The position numbers were made by a program, and so were the translations under genes. Source: CBDCME01 sp965218865 (GTDB lineage Bacteria > Pseudomonadota > Alphaproteobacteria > JAAXGF01). Taken from it: a stretch of 64,000 nucleotides of DNA. Below are positions 8,605 to 19,430 of this stretch, in pieces (positions within the stretch are counted from its first letter, which is position 1; each line of letters begins with the position of its first letter). The notes under the pieces were generated by a model. The model was given only the letters and a program-made list of their open reading frames with translations, searched no databases and was not told where the DNA came from. The stretch is taken from positions 124,001-188,000 of the forward strand of contig CBDCME010000073.1 in NCBI GenBank assembly GCA_965218865.1. The letters are read 5' to 3'.

Positions 8605-9772
8605 TACCAACCGCCCTTAACATTGCCTTGTGCGAGCCCACGCTCTGAGGCCGATGGACATGATCTTCCAAGGTCGGTTGGTCAGGTTGTTCCAGGCTTG
8701 GCAAGAGGCCTCGACGATGGCTTCATAGGAGTCGAAGACACGATTGGAGAGCCAGTTCTGGCGGAGGTATTGCCCGACATTTTCGGCGGGATTGAGCTCC
8801 GGGGACTTGGGTGGCAAAGGCACGAGGGAGATGTTCTCCGGGATGCCGAGTTTGGCAGTGGTGTGCCATGCGGCTTGGTCGAGCAGCACGACGGCATGGG
8901 CGTTTGGGGCAACGGCCCGGCTGATTTCCTCGAGATGCAGGTCCATGGCTTCAGTATTGGCGCGCGGCATGACCAGCGCCGCGCCCTCACCGCGCTCGGG
9001 GCAGATGGCGCCGAAGAGATACGCCGAAGAGGTCCGTAGGTCCTTGACCTGGCGCGGGCGCGATCCCTTTGGGGCCCACTGGCGCACCAGGCTGTTCTTC
9101 TGGCCGACGCGCATTTCATCTTGAAACCAAACCTCGATGGGCGTGTCCGGTGGCTGTGCCGCTACGATTTTCGCCAAGTGTTCGGGAAAACTTTTTTTTA
9201 AATTCCTCCTGTGCCCGCGCATCCTGGCCGACGTGGCGCGGGCGCGCGGAAATATGCGAGAACCCGAGCGCGGCCAGCAGCTTGCCGACGCTCCGCTCGT
9301 GATAGTCCACGCCGAAGCGCGTTCGGATCAGTTGCTTGAGATCGATGCAGCGCCAGCGCACGACCCCATCCCGTTCGGGATCGGGACCGGCCTCGATAGC
9401 CCGCGAAAGCGCCGCCATTTGCGACGGCGTCAACCGACGCAACGCCCCGTTCGGCTTGCGGTCGATCAGACCGGCCGGACCTCCCGCGTTGAACCGGTGA
9501 ACCCAGTCCCGCAACGTCTGCCGATCCATGCCGCCAATACCCGCCGCGCACGCTCGATCCATCCCATCGTAGATGGCCGCCATCGACAAAAGCCGTCGCG
9601 CCTGGTTCCCATCATCGCTCCGTGCCGCAAGAACACGGACTCTTTCAGCATCAAAGTCGTTTCGCAAAGGAATCGTTGGCATTGAACACACTCCCTTGTT
9701 GCCAACAACCTTGAATCACACAAAACCTAGCGTGTAAACCTTTGCGCGAGTCAAACTCTGGGGCGGTTGGTA
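8605..9772 (-). mobile_element. IS630-family element, copy B
   Basis: 1168 bp, same family as copy A, in inverse orientation. It has eight bases in the homopolymer (9192..9199) where copy A has seven. Confidence 0.9.
8617..9682 (-). pseudogene. IS630-family transposase split at an A8 run
   Basis: Same protein as 3461..4525 but read in two overlapping frames. The first ends soon after EEFKKKFSRT; the second resumes at LKKSFPEHLAKIV and carries all three catalytic residues. The only cause is one extra base in the homopolymer at 9192..9199. This may be an inactivating indel or a slippage site that yields the fusion at low frequency. A further change, WQYL to GQYL, is visible near 8773. Confidence 0.8.
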
Positions 9773-9781
9773 TAAGATCAT

Positions 9782-10396
9782 TCAATTAAATCGGGCCCGG
9801 CCTTCGTAGGTGTAGGTCCAGGGGCGCGGGCCGCCGAGGTACGCGGCCGCCAGGCGGTCGAAACTGAATCCGGCGGCGCTAATCAGGGCATCGATGCGCC
9901 GATTCAGATGACAACCGCCGGCGATCCGTGTCCAGGCCGGGTCGATTCGGTGTTGCCATGCCGCGACCTTGGCTTCCGGCGAAAGACCGTGCTCGGCGAA
10001 CAGAAATGCGCCTCCGGGTTTCAGGACCCGGGCGATTTCGGTCAGGGTGGCCGCCGGATCGGCTGTCGAGCACAGAACCCAGGTCATCACCACCGTATCG
10101 AAGCTGTGGTCGTCGAATCCGAGCGCCTCGCCGGTCCGAAGGCTCAGCTCGACCGGAAACGGGGCCTCTCGGGTCTGCCGCCTGGCCATCCGCAGCAGGG
10201 TCTCGGAAGGGTCGATGCCCCAAAGTCCGCTCACCTCGCTTGAATAGAACGGCAAATTCAGGGCCGAACCGATACCGACCTCGAGAACCCGGCCGCGGGC
10301 CTCGGGAACCACCTTGGCCCGGTGGCGGCGCGCCTCCGGGTGTCTCATGGCGAGCCCGATCAGGCGCGGGCAGATCACCTTGGCATAAAAGCCCAC
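9782..10396 (-). CDS. Class I SAM-dependent methyltransferase
   Basis: A 204-residue protein with the Rossmann SAM-binding motif VLEVGIGSALNLPFY, the acidic strand GIDPSETLLRMARR, and the later motifs FDTVVMTWVLCS and LKPGGAFLFAEHG typical of methyltransferase type 11. The start is taken as GTG 10396, preceded by an AGGGA ribosome binding site. Longer upstream readings run into repeat DNA and are not credible. The substrate cannot be told; related proteins include phospholipid and small-molecule methyltransferases. It is one of few intact non-IS genes in the first 19 kb. Confidence 0.75.
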   Translation of the reverse strand: MGFYAKVICPRLIGLAMRHPEARRHRAKVVPEARGRVLEVGIGSALNLPFYSSEVSGLWGIDPSETLLRMARRQTREAPFPVELSLRTGEALGFDDHSFDTVVMTWVLCSTADPAATLTEIARVLKPGGAFLFAEHGLSPEAKVAAWQHRIDPAWTRIAGGCHLNRRIDALISAAGFSFDRLAAAYLGGPRPWTYTYEGRARFN

Positions 10397-10948
10397 CGAT
10401 ATTTTCCCTAACTGGAGGATCCAGAGCCTTTCACATACATCAAGCGTCCCTTGGCCGCAGCCATCGTTCGTTCTCGCCGGCGCCGCGAGTTTTCGAACAG
10501 ACTGTAACAGAGTTCGAGGACCAGGGTTGGCGCGGACGTGATCGAGGTAGGGCTGGAAGTGGATGTCCGCGCGGAGTCTCGCCGAACAGCCTCTGGATAA
10601 TTCTCCCGGCGATGACCCGAGGTTAAATTCCGCCGAAATTTGCCATGGAACGGATGTGCGAACCGATTGCCGTAGGAAGCATATTCTTGGGCTCGGATCA
10701 GAGGTGCTCAAAAAAATGGCCGGACACTGGGAGCCGGCCAAGTTTGACAAGGGAGGATTAACGCCTGGGCGACGTATAATCCGAGTTCCGGATGTTGCAC
10801 CCGGAAGACGTACCGGAAAGGGGTTCTCCAGCACTTATCGGGAGCACCGCAAAAATCAACCCGATAGTTCAAAGCGTGCGCCTTACGTGAAACGGCTACA
10901 AGCTGGGGATTGGCTAAATCAGCTCGTATTTTCCCAGGAGCACCCTAG
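10397..10948. other. Non-coding or decayed DNA with a repeat fragment
   Basis: It contains the 3' end of a MITE-like repeat (10476..10502) and, from about 10832, the start of the first copy of a tandem duplication. No gene is credible. Confidence 0.5.
10476..10502. repeat. MITE-like repeat, 3' remnant
   Basis: GCCGCGAGTTTTCGAACAGA matches the right end of the full repeats at 19431 and 42929; the rest of the repeat is missing. Confidence 0.65.
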
Positions 10949-12971
10949 CCCGACTTCGCCAACTCGGCACATTGGGAGGTGATAACACATTGATTTTCAG
11001 TGATCAGACCCTCAAAGGTCGGCACTACACGGGGCGACCGGGAGGTCCTCAAACGTGACTTGAAGACAGAAGCTTCGGCGCGGGTTGCTTCGGCAATGTC
11101 AGATGGAGTTGACGCAGGAGTAATTCGTGGTCTCGGTTCGGCTGGGTATGGCGCGCTAGCACCAGATGGCGCCCATCGGTGGTCGGCACATGGATGTCCA
11201 CCATCTGCAAAGTGGTGAACTTCTCAAGGATGGCGCATGGGGTGAGGCCTGGGGCCTGTGGCCGGGCGAGGTTCTTCAGGGTCACGAGCAGGCAATAGGC
11301 GATGAACGAGACGAAGATGTGCGCCTCGATCCGCTCCTCAAGCTGGTGGAAGATGGGTCGGATGGCAAGATTGTGTTTCAGTTCCTTGAACGCCTGCTCG
11401 ATTTCAGTGAGCTGCATGTAATGGCGCCACAACGCGGCGGGGTCTTCACCGGTCATGTTGGAGCGCAACAGGTAGCGGCCTTCGCGCCGAAACACCTGGC
11501 GCAGCTTCTCGCGACGCAGGCGGTAGGTGATCCCGTAGGCGGCCAGCTCTTCGTCGGTTTGCGGGACTTGGACCTCGACCAAGAACCAAGCCCGACCGGC
11601 GTCTTTCTTCGCCGCACCAAGCTTGAGCATGAGCTGATCGCGACGGTTTGATTGCCGCCGAAGCTCGCCCAGACGCTTCCATAGCTTCTTCAGCCGCCGC
11701 CGGCGCATGCTGCGCTCCTTGAGCACCCGTCGTTCGCTACGCACCAGCACGTAGAGTTCTCCGTCGTTGGTCAGGAGCTTGACATCGACCGATTGGCGGA
11801 CTGCTTGCCAAGGCAGATCGAGGAATGACCTCTCAAGCCGGGTCAGCCGGCCCTTGGGTGTACCGACTAGATAATGTACCGGCGCATCGCCTGCGCGCAT
11901 CGTCTCCAGCGTCTCCTCGGTCGGAATCCCGCGGTCCATGATCCACACCCGGTCCGAACGCCCGTACTGGTCCTCAATCTTGGTGAGAAAATCCGCCAGC
12001 GTCGTGTTGTCCGAGGTGTTGCCCGGCATCACCTCATAGGCCAGCGGAAAGCCGTCCGGGGTCACGATCAAAGCGATCACCACCTGCACGCAATCGCGGC
12101 GCTGGGCGCGGCTGTGGCCGAACTGGCGCTTGTCCTCGAACGGGGGGTCGCTCTCGAAGTACGTGCTGGTCAAATCGTAGAGCAACACCTCGAAGCGGGC
12201 GTTGAACATCGTCGCCCAACGCGCGCGCAAGAACGAGAAGAAGTCCTGCTTGTGCGCCGCGAGCTTGTCCAGGCACCGATACAACGTGTTGCTGGCAATC
12301 ACCCGGTCGCAACCCAGCATATCGCGCAGTGCACTGTGTTCGTACCAATGCCGATGAAGACGCCAATCGCTTCCCGGGTCGATGAGTCGGTAGCAGACCT
12401 GGATCTTCAAGATGTCCAGCCATCGGGTGCCTTCCCGGCTCGCCGGCAAGCGCGGCCCCCAGAACCGGTCCAGCTCGAGACGGTCCCAAAGCGTCAGCGC
12501 CAGCCAGCACGCCCCCCACTGGCGCGGGTCGTGCAAGGTCAGATCCTTGAGCCGGACCTGCACTACCTCGCAGTCCAGCTCCGGCGCTTCCCGATCCTCG
12601 GGAAACAGCGCCACCTGCTTCGAGCGCTGAGTCCCCTCCACCACCTCGATCGAGCGGCACCACGCCGCACGCTGGCCGTCGTTGATCTCGCCCAGATACA
12701 ACACTTGGCGCTGCACCACGCGCCCGCCGCTCACGCGCACGTTCTCGACTACGCTCCAGTAGCGGTGCTCCTTGCCGTCTTTGAACCGTTTCTTGCAGCG
12801 CACGAACATGCGCTCATCGTTCGGCTAAACGAAAGGCAGATCAATAGGGTAGGTCGGCACTACAGGCGATATTGAGGTGAATTTCACGGGCAGGGCATCA
12901 ACAATTCAATCACTTGGGTCGCGGAAAAAAATGAAAATCGACAGAATTCACGCCGAGTTGGCGAAGTCGGG
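10949..12971 (-). mobile_element. IS1634-family element, complete
   Basis: A 2023-bp element with perfect inverted ends CCCGACTTCGCCAACTCGG, flanked by CTAG at 10945..10948 and 12972..12975. The uninterrupted target is seen in duplication copy II (CACCCTAGGGG near 13908). Confidence 0.9.
11049..12809 (-). CDS. IS1634-family transposase
   Basis: A 586-residue transposase of the IS4 superfamily. DDE residues are visible in LLYDLTSTYFES, VWIMDRGIPTEE and QLTEIEQAFKELKHNL, the last with the YREK-like spacing of this family. Length is normal for IS1634 (550-600 residues) and the frame is intact. With clean ends and target duplication, this element is probably transposition-competent. Confidence 0.9.
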   Translation of the reverse strand: MFVRCKKRFKDGKEHRYWSVVENVRVSGGRVVQRQVLYLGEINDGQRAAWCRSIEVVEGTQRSKQVALFPEDREAPELDCEVVQVRLKDLTLHDPRQWGACWLALTLWDRLELDRFWGPRLPASREGTRWLDILKIQVCYRLIDPGSDWRLHRHWYEHSALRDMLGCDRVIASNTLYRCLDKLAAHKQDFFSFLRARWATMFNARFEVLLYDLTSTYFESDPPFEDKRQFGHSRAQRRDCVQVVIALIVTPDGFPLAYEVMPGNTSDNTTLADFLTKIEDQYGRSDRVWIMDRGIPTEETLETMRAGDAPVHYLVGTPKGRLTRLERSFLDLPWQAVRQSVDVKLLTNDGELYVLVRSERRVLKERSMRRRRLKKLWKRLGELRRQSNRRDQLMLKLGAAKKDAGRAWFLVEVQVPQTDEELAAYGITYRLRREKLRQVFRREGRYLLRSNMTGEDPAALWRHYMQLTEIEQAFKELKHNLAIRPIFHQLEERIEAHIFVSFIAYCLLVTLKNLARPQAPGLTPCAILEKFTTLQMVDIHVPTTDGRHLVLARHTQPNRDHELLLRQLHLTLPKQPAPKLLSSSHV

Positions 12972-13063
12972 CTAGGGACTCGATAGGCTGGCGGATCAAG
13001 GGACCGGGTGTCCGACGAGGATTGTTGGTGGGAGGCTCAGCCACCGCGTTTCATTGTTCGCGA

Positions 13064-13704
13064 TCAGTCAAGGAACTCGATCCGTCGGCCAAGTTCCACC
13101 AGCGTGTCCACCTTCATTTTTTCCAACACGTTTCGTCGATGAAAATCGACCGTCTTTTCGCTAATGTCCAATTTTCCGGCATGGATTTGGTGTTTCGGCC
13201 GGTGACGAGCAACTGCAAGACTTCTTGTTCGCGCTCACTGAGTTTTGCGATCCGGGCTTCGATGGCGGCAAGTTCAAGATACTCCTTTCGTACGCGCGAA
13301 TCCTCCGCCAATGCCTTTTGGATTCGGTCCAACAAGTCTTGCGGACTGTACGGCTTTTCGATGAAATTTAGCGTGCCGGCCTTTAGCACCTCGACGGCCA
13401 TCGACACTTCCGCGTGCGCGGTGAGCAGCAGCGTGGGGATGTGGATGCCCTCGGAGACGAGTTTTTGTTGCAGTTCCAATCCGCTCATCCCCGGCATGCG
13501 AACGTCGAGCACAAGACATCCGGGCCGGGCCGGGCCGAACGATTGCAGAAACGTTTCCGCGGATTCGAAGGTTTCCACGGTCAGGTCCACCGACTCCAAC
13601 AACAACGATATCGCTTCCCGAACCTGTGGATCGTCGTCAACGACGTATACGGTCGGCGGATTGTCAGCGCTGATTTTCACGTCCGTCGTCATGGCCAATT
13701 GCAT
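13064..13704 (-). pseudogene. FixJ/NarL-type response regulator, duplication copy I, frameshifted
   Basis: The N-terminal receiver domain is complete: acidic pocket VYVVDDDPQVREA, phospho-acceptor Asp in LVLDVRMPGMSG, Thr in LLTAHAEV, Lys in FIEKPYSPQDL. It is followed by a LuxR-type DNA-binding domain beginning LSEREQEVLQLLV. In the recognition part one base is missing at about 13180 (CCGGCATGG here, CCGGCGATGG in copy II). The tail is therefore read as PENWTLAKRRS instead of AGKLDISEKTVDFHRRN. The original stop is the TGA at 13064. The regulator could still be phosphorylated but not bind DNA normally. Confidence 0.8.
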
Positions 13705-14259
13705 ACGGCGAAGGCGTTAGACATCAAGGCCAGCGCCGTTTTCGTTGACGCCGTTGGTGTCGCCGCTCATTCGCCATTCCCCCTTGCGTCGGCACCTATC
13801 GGGAGCACCGCAAAAACCAACCCGATGGTTTAAAGCATGCGCCTTACGTGAAACGGCTACAAGTTGGGGATTGGCTAAATCAGCTCGTATTTTTCCAGGA
13901 GCACCCTAGGGGTTCGACAGGTTGGCGAATCAAGGGACCGGGTGTCCGACGAGGATTGATGGCGGGAGGCTCAGCCACCGCGTTCCGTTGTTCGCGATCG
14001 GTCAAGGAACTCGATCCGTCGGCCAAGTTCCACCAGCGTGTCCACCTTCATTTTTTCCAACACGTTTCGTCGATGAAAATCGACCGTCTTTTCGCTAATG
14101 TCCAATTTTCCGGCGATGGATTTGGTGTTTCGGTCGGTGACGAGCAACTGCAAGACTTCTTGTTCGCGCTCACTGAGTTTTGCGATCCGGGCTTCGATGG
14201 CGGCAAGTTCAAGATACTCCTTTCGTACGCGCGAATCCTCCGCCAATGCCTTTTGGATT

Positions 14260-15288
14260 GGCTCAATTCGTGAATCGTAGGCATCGTGATAGAATCTTTC
14301 CGGATTCGCCTAGGAGGTCAGACAGATGGATCACGAGCGGTTTCGGGATTGGTTCTCGCGTGTTGATGAGTTGACGGCGGCGTAGCGCATGGAGGTCGCG
14401 GCGGTGCTGTTGGACCCGCCGGAGGGCGCGGCCTCGCTGGCGGCGATCGAGCTGGGCGTGGATGACGAGCGGCGCTGTCCGCATTGCGGCGCCGGCGGTG
14501 CGGTGTCGCGGGGCAAGGCGCGCGGTCTTCGCCGTTTCCGGTGCAAGGACTGCCGGAAGACGTTCGGTGCGCTGACCGGCACAGCGCTGTCGGGTCTGCA
14601 CCATAAGGAGCGCTGGCTTGCCTTTGGCGCCTCGCTTGCCGAAGGCGAGACGATCAAAGAGGCTGTAGAGCGCTGCGGGATTGCGCCGAGCACGGCGCAT
14701 CGCTGGCGACACCGCTTTCTGGCGGCGGTGCGCCAGGCGCCGGATCGGCTTGCCGGGATCGTCGAGGCTGACGAGACCTTCGTTCTGGAGAGCCGCAAGG
14801 GGGAGCGGAAGCTGGACCGCAAGCCGCGCCGGCGCGGCGGCAAGGCCCGCAAACGCGGCCTCTCGCGCGAGCAGGTGCCGATCCTGGTCGCCGCCGACCG
14901 TGCGGGCGAGACCCTCAGCCATACCCTGCCCGCGTTGAACGCAGACGACGTGAAGGAGGTGCTGGAGCCGGTCGTCGCGCCGGATGCGCTGCTCGTCTCC
15001 GACGCCAACCGCTGCTATCCGTCCGTCGCGGCGGCACTCGACATCCCTCACGAGAGCATCAACGCTTCTGCTGGCGAGCGGGTCCGGGGCGCGCTGCACA
15101 TCCAGACGGTCAATAGCCGCCACAGCCAGATCAAGGGCTTCCTGCGCGGCCTCCGCGGAATCGCCACCAAGTATCTGGACAGCTATCTGAGGTGGTTCCA
15201 TCTCATCGAACTCGGCGATCAGCCATCGCCCAGAGCCTGCCTTGAGGCGGCGATGGGCAAACCGCGCCTACGTTTTGCGAATTGAGCC
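14260..15288 (+). mobile_element. IS1595-family element (type B, copy 1)
   Basis: 1029 bp with inverted ends GGCTCAATTCG, flanked by TTTGGATT at 14252..14259 and 15289..15296. A relative lies at 52619..53630. Confidence 0.9.
14326..15285 (+). pseudogene. IS1595-family transposase with early amber codon
   Basis: The natural start is ATG 14326 after AGGAGG (MDHERFRDWF). Codon 20 is TAG (14383..14385) where the relative at 52684 has CAG (Gln). After it the frame is open to TGA 15285 and encodes an N-terminal zinc ribbon (CPHCGAGG ... CKDC), the catalytic block GIVEADETFVLES, and the later acidic residues in VSDANRCY and HSQIKGFLRG. Re-initiation at ATG 14389 would give a protein missing only the first 21 residues, so activity is not excluded. 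Confidence 0.8.
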
Positions 15289-16854
15289 TTTGGATTCGGT
15301 CCAACAAGCCTTGCGGACTGTACGGCTTTTCGATGAAATCCAGCGCGCCCGCCTTTAGCGCCTCGACGGCCGTCGGCACTTCCGCGTGCGCGGTGAGCAG
15401 CAGCGTGGGGATGTGGATGCCCCGGGAGACAAGTATCCGTTGCAGTTCCGAACTGCTCATTCCCGGCATACGAACGTCAAGCACGAGACAGCCGGGCCGG
15501 GCCGGGCCGAACGATTGCAAAAACGCTCGCGCGGATTCGAAGGTTTCCACGGTCAGGTCCACCGACTCCAACAACAACGATATCGCTTCCCGAACCTGTG
15601 GATCGTCGTCAGCGACGTATACGGTCGGCGGATTGTCAGCGCTGTTTTTCACGTCCGTCGTCATGGCCAATAGCATACCGCGAAGGCGTTAGACATCAGC
15701 GCCGTTTTCGTTGACGCCGTTGGTGTCGCCGCTCATTCGCCATTCCCACTTGCGGTCGGCAATTCGACCGTCACGGTCGTGCCTTCGCCCAGTTGTCGAT
15801 GCGGATCGAGCCGCCGTGGTCGTCCACGATGCCGTGGCGATGCTCAGGCCAAGGCCCGTGCCGCCCTCGCCGTAGCGCGTGGAATAGAACGGCTCGAAGG
15901 CGTGTTGTTTGGCTTCCTCGCTGATGCCGGGGCCATCGTCTTGAACGGTCACCCGGATGGCGTCGGAAGTTTCCTCGGTCCAAATCGTGATCCGCTCGGC
16001 GGTTTCGCCGGATTGCGCGGCGTTTTGGATCAAGTTCATCAGCAATAGTTCGATTTCAACGGCGTTAATCACCACAGGCTGGAGACCTTGCTCCACGGCC
16101 CACTCGATACGGGCGTTGTGGCTTTCGCAAAACGCCTGGGTTGATTCGACGGCACTGCGAATGACTTCGTTCAGATCACTCGATCGCCTTTCGATGTTTT
16201 GCCCGCCGACGAACTTCCGCAGCTTATCCACAATCTCGTTGCACCGCGTCGCGGAATTTAGCAGGTTCTGCAAAATCCTTCCCATCTTGTCGCTGGCGTC
16301 CTGCTTGTCTTTCACATTTTGCGCCGCTTGGGCAGCCGTCATCAATGCCGCGAGAGGGTTCTTAATCTCATGGGCCAACCCGGTTGCCAGCGCTGCAAGC
16401 GAACCCACCCGCTCTCGGCGTTGAAGCGCTTCTTCGGCCTGTTTACGCTCGGTAATGTCACGAAGCATCACTGTGCATATGGTTTGGTCGTCGATCTGTA
16501 CCTTCGAGATGCTGGCCAAGGTCGGAAATTCCGATCCGTTCCCGCGCAGACCCGTAATTTCACCGTCCTCGGTCATCGGTTGGCTGACGACGGACGAGTT
16601 CAAAAACGCGTCTAAATAGCGTTGCTACAGGTCGCGCATGCAATCAGGAATTAAAATTCCGAAGGGTTGCCCGAGAACTTGCTTGGCGGGATAACCGAAT
16701 ATTTTCTCGGCCCCCGAATTGAACCTGATGATCCGTTGTTCGGCATCCACCGAGATAATGGCGTCGTCGGAGGAATTTACAATTCCGGACAGCTGCGCCT
16801 CGGACCGGCTAAGTAATCGTTGCGCTCGCTCGCGCTCGTCGATCTGATTTCTAA

Positions 16855-18022
16855 TACCAACCGCCCTAGAGTTTGACTCGCGCAAAGGTTTACACGCTAG
16901 GTTTTGTGTGATTCAAGGTTGTTGGCAACAAGGGAGTGTGTTCAATGCCAACGATTCCTTTGTGAAACGACTTTGATGCTGAAAGAGTCCGTGTTCTTGC
17001 GGCACGGAGCGATGATGGGAACCAGGCGCGACGGCTTTTGTCGATGGCGGCCATCTACGATGGGATGGATCGAGCGTGCGCGGCGCGTATTGGCGGCATG
17101 GATCGGCAGACGTTGCGGGACTGGGTTCACCGGTTCAACGCGGGAGGTCCGGCCGGTCTGATCGACCGCAAGCCGAACGGGGCGTTGCGTCGGTTGACGC
17201 CGTCGCAAATGGCGGCGCTTTCGCGGGCTATCGAGGCCGGTCCCGATCCCGAACGGGATGGGGTCGTGCGCTGGCGCTGCATCGATCTCAAGCAACTGAT
17301 CCGAACGCGCTTCGGCGTGGACTATCACGAGCGGAGCGTCGGCAAGCTGCTGGCCGCGCTCGGGTTCTCGCATATTTCCGCGCGCCCGCGCCACGTCGGC
17401 CAGGATGCGCGGGCACAGGAGGAATTTAAAAAAAAGTTTTCCCGAACACTTGGCGAAAATCGTAGCGGCACAGCCACCGGACACGCCCATCGAGGTTTGG
17501 TTTCAAGATGAAATGCGCGTCGGCCAGAAGAACAGCCTGGTGCGCCAGTGGGCCCCAAAGGGATCGCGCCCGCGCCAGGTCAAGGACCTACGGACCTCTT
17601 CGGCGTATCTCTTCGGCGCCATCTGCCCCGAGCGCGGTGAGGGCGCGGCGCTGGTCATGCCGCGCGCCAATACTGAAGCCATGGACCTGCATCTCGAGGA
17701 AATCAGCCGGGCCGTTGCCCCAAACGCCCATGCCGTCGTGCTGCTCGACCAAGCCGCATGGCACACCACTGCCAAACTCGGCATCCCGGAGAACATCTCC
17801 CTCGTGCCTTTGCCACCCAAGTCCCCGGAGCTCAATCCCGCCGAAAATGTCTGGCAATACCTCCGCCAGAACTGGCTCTCCAATCGTGTCTTCGACTCCT
17901 ATGAAGCCATCGTCGAGGCCTCTTGCCAAGCCTGGAACAACCTGACCGACCAACCTTGGAAGATCATGTCCATCGGCCTCAGAGCGTGGGCTCGCACAAG
18001 TCAATGTTAAGGGCGGTTGGTA
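16855..18022 (+). mobile_element. IS630-family element, copy C
   Basis: 1168 bp, inserted in the histidine kinase, with TAA on both sides (16852..16854 and 18023..18025). Homopolymer length is eight. Confidence 0.9.
16945..18010 (+). pseudogene. IS630-family transposase, nonsense plus A8 split
   Basis: Same protein as copy A. Codon 6 is TGA (CTTTGTGAAACG where other copies have CTTTGCGAAACG), and the A8 run at 17428..17435 puts the catalytic half in another frame. Both lesions make this copy the least likely to be active. Confidence 0.85.
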
Positions 18023-19430
18023 TAAGACGCCGGTTCGCCTCGCGTAGGTCGGCGGCTTTTTGCTCCACCCGTGTTTCGAGATCGTCATGGGCCCGCTGGA
18101 GATCTTCCTCGGCCTTTTTGCGCTCGGTGTCGTCAATGACGAGCACGAACAGGCCCTCGACGTCGCCGCCTGCGTCGGGGCCGGGAACATAGGTGGCGTT
18201 TAAGTGGCGCTCCTCGCCGGCGGCGTTACGGACGACGTTATCGAATCGAACCTGCTCCCCTGAAAGGGCGCGTTCGATATTCGGCTCGGCAACCTGGTAG
18301 GCGGTATCACCCAAGACTTCCCTAACCTGCTTCCCGCGAATTTGGTCCGCGGATAATCCAAACAATCGCTCGTAAGACGTATTTGTAATTTGGAATCGCT
18401 GTTCCCGGTCGATGTATGAGATCAGTGCCGGCACCGAGTTCATGAGCAGGCCAAGGCGCCGCCGACCTTCCGCAAGCGCCCCTTCCGATTTCACGCGCGC
18501 GGTGACGTCCTGCGAGATGCCGACCATCCTGATTGGCTTGCCCGACTTGTCGAAGGTGACCTCGGCCTCCTCGTGGAGAACGCGGACCTCGCCGTCGGGG
18601 CGGACGATGCGAAAATCGATGTTGTAGGGTTCGTTATGTTTGATCGTCTTGTCCAAGGCCGCGGCGACCGTGGCCGTGTCGGCCGGATAGATGACTTTAA
18701 TAAATTCTTCGTGGCTGGTGCTGGTTTTCGTCGGACGCATTCCGAGAATGCGATGGAGCCCTTCGGACCGTCTGACCTCGTCCGTGACGATGTTCCAATC
18801 CCAGTTGCCGATGTGGGCGACGTGCTCGGAATTCGCGAAGACGGCCACCTGCTCGCGCAGCTTCTCCTCGGCCCGCTTTAGGCTCGTGAGGTCGGTGTGC
18901 GCCCCGAGAAATCGGATTGCTTCGCCTTTTTCGTTGCGGATGGCGATGCCTCGGCATCTAACCCAAACCGTCGAGCCGTCTTTGTGGCGGTACCGCACAA
19001 TTTGATCGTAAGGGTGGCTGGGATCTAGCTTGTGTTTCTCGAAGTTGTGTAGGGCAACCTGAAGATCGTCGAGATGAATGTTTTCTTGCCACCAGTTCGA
19101 GGTGTTCGGGACTTCGTCATCGGCGTAGCCAAACACCCCCTTGAAGCGCGGACTCAGCCATTCTTCACTGGGATTTTCTACGTCCCAATACCATATGCCG
19201 TCCACGGAACCGTCTTGGAGGAAGTCAAAGATCTTCGGATCGGTCTGAACGAGCCGATACAGTTCGCGTTTGAGATAATGGTCACGATGATCCGGCACTG
19301 CAAATCTCCGAGATTTCCCGGATGACGCCTGACGGCCACCGGTAACATAGCAACAAAATCGATCGAAGGTAATCCCGGTCATGACCGGGCGGTGAAATTG
19401 CCCTCGGGCCACTACGCGGAATCTCCAAAT

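Larger units (their letters stand above)
10832..13793. repeat. Tandem duplication, copy I (split by IS1634)
   Basis: Sequence from CACTTATCGGGAGCACCGC to the end of the response regulator gene is repeated, slightly diverged, at 13794..15750. Copy I contains the IS1634 element at CTAG, where copy II is uninterrupted. Outside the IS elements each unit is about 950 bp. Confidence 0.8.
13971..15676 (-). pseudogene. FixJ/NarL-type response regulator, duplication copy II, IS-interrupted
   Basis: The receiver domain (VYVADDDPQVREA, LVLDVRMPGMS, FIEKPYSPQGL) is encoded at 15297..15676. The LuxR-type domain with intact recognition region (SIAGKLDISEKTVDFHRRN) is at 13971..14259. The IS1595-family element sits between LLDRIQ and KALAEDSRVRKE, and its 8-bp duplication TTTGGATT proves a simple insertion. 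Removing element and one repeat restores one frame. So copy II keeps a good DNA-binding domain but is cut in the linker, while copy I is intact in the linker but has a bad DNA-binding domain. Confidence 0.85.
13794..15750. repeat. Tandem duplication, copy II (split by IS1595-family element)
   Basis: Second copy of the unit described at 10832..13793, joined to it at a GTCGGCA junction. It contains the element at 14260..15288 inside the response regulator. Copy II is contiguous with the histidine kinase, so it is probably the ancestral locus. Confidence 0.75.
15733..19299 (-). pseudogene. Multi-PAS sensor histidine kinase, broken four ways
   Basis: A kinase for the adjacent response regulator. 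From GTG 19299 (after GGAGA) it encodes several PAS/PAC modules (GIWYWDVENPSEEW, GNWDWNIVTDEV, LMNSVPALISYID, IVNSSDDAIISVD). A HisKA domain with the phospho-acceptor His in LATGLAHEIKNPLAAL follows, then a HATPase with N-box NLIQNAAQSG, DDGPGIS and GEGGTGLGLS. Damage: an IS630 copy at 16855..18022 after REANRR; TAG at 16625..16627 after PDCMRDL; and two single-base losses near 15835 and 15785 just after the G2 box. Removing the IS with one TAA repeat restores the frame. Not functional as read. Confidence 0.85.

Noticed and set aside
10397..10834. N-terminal extension of the methyltransferase to 350 residues
   Set aside because: The extension passes through the MITE remnant and the tandem-duplicated DNA and has no similarity to the family; the GTG at 10396 fits the fold boundary.
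12034..12875. Long alternative frames over the IS1634 transposase
   Set aside because: Shadows of a clearly conserved DDE transposase; no domain, no ribosome binding site.
14330..15201. Minus-strand frames over the type B IS1595 transposase
   Set aside because: Antisense shadows of the zinc-ribbon DDE transposase.
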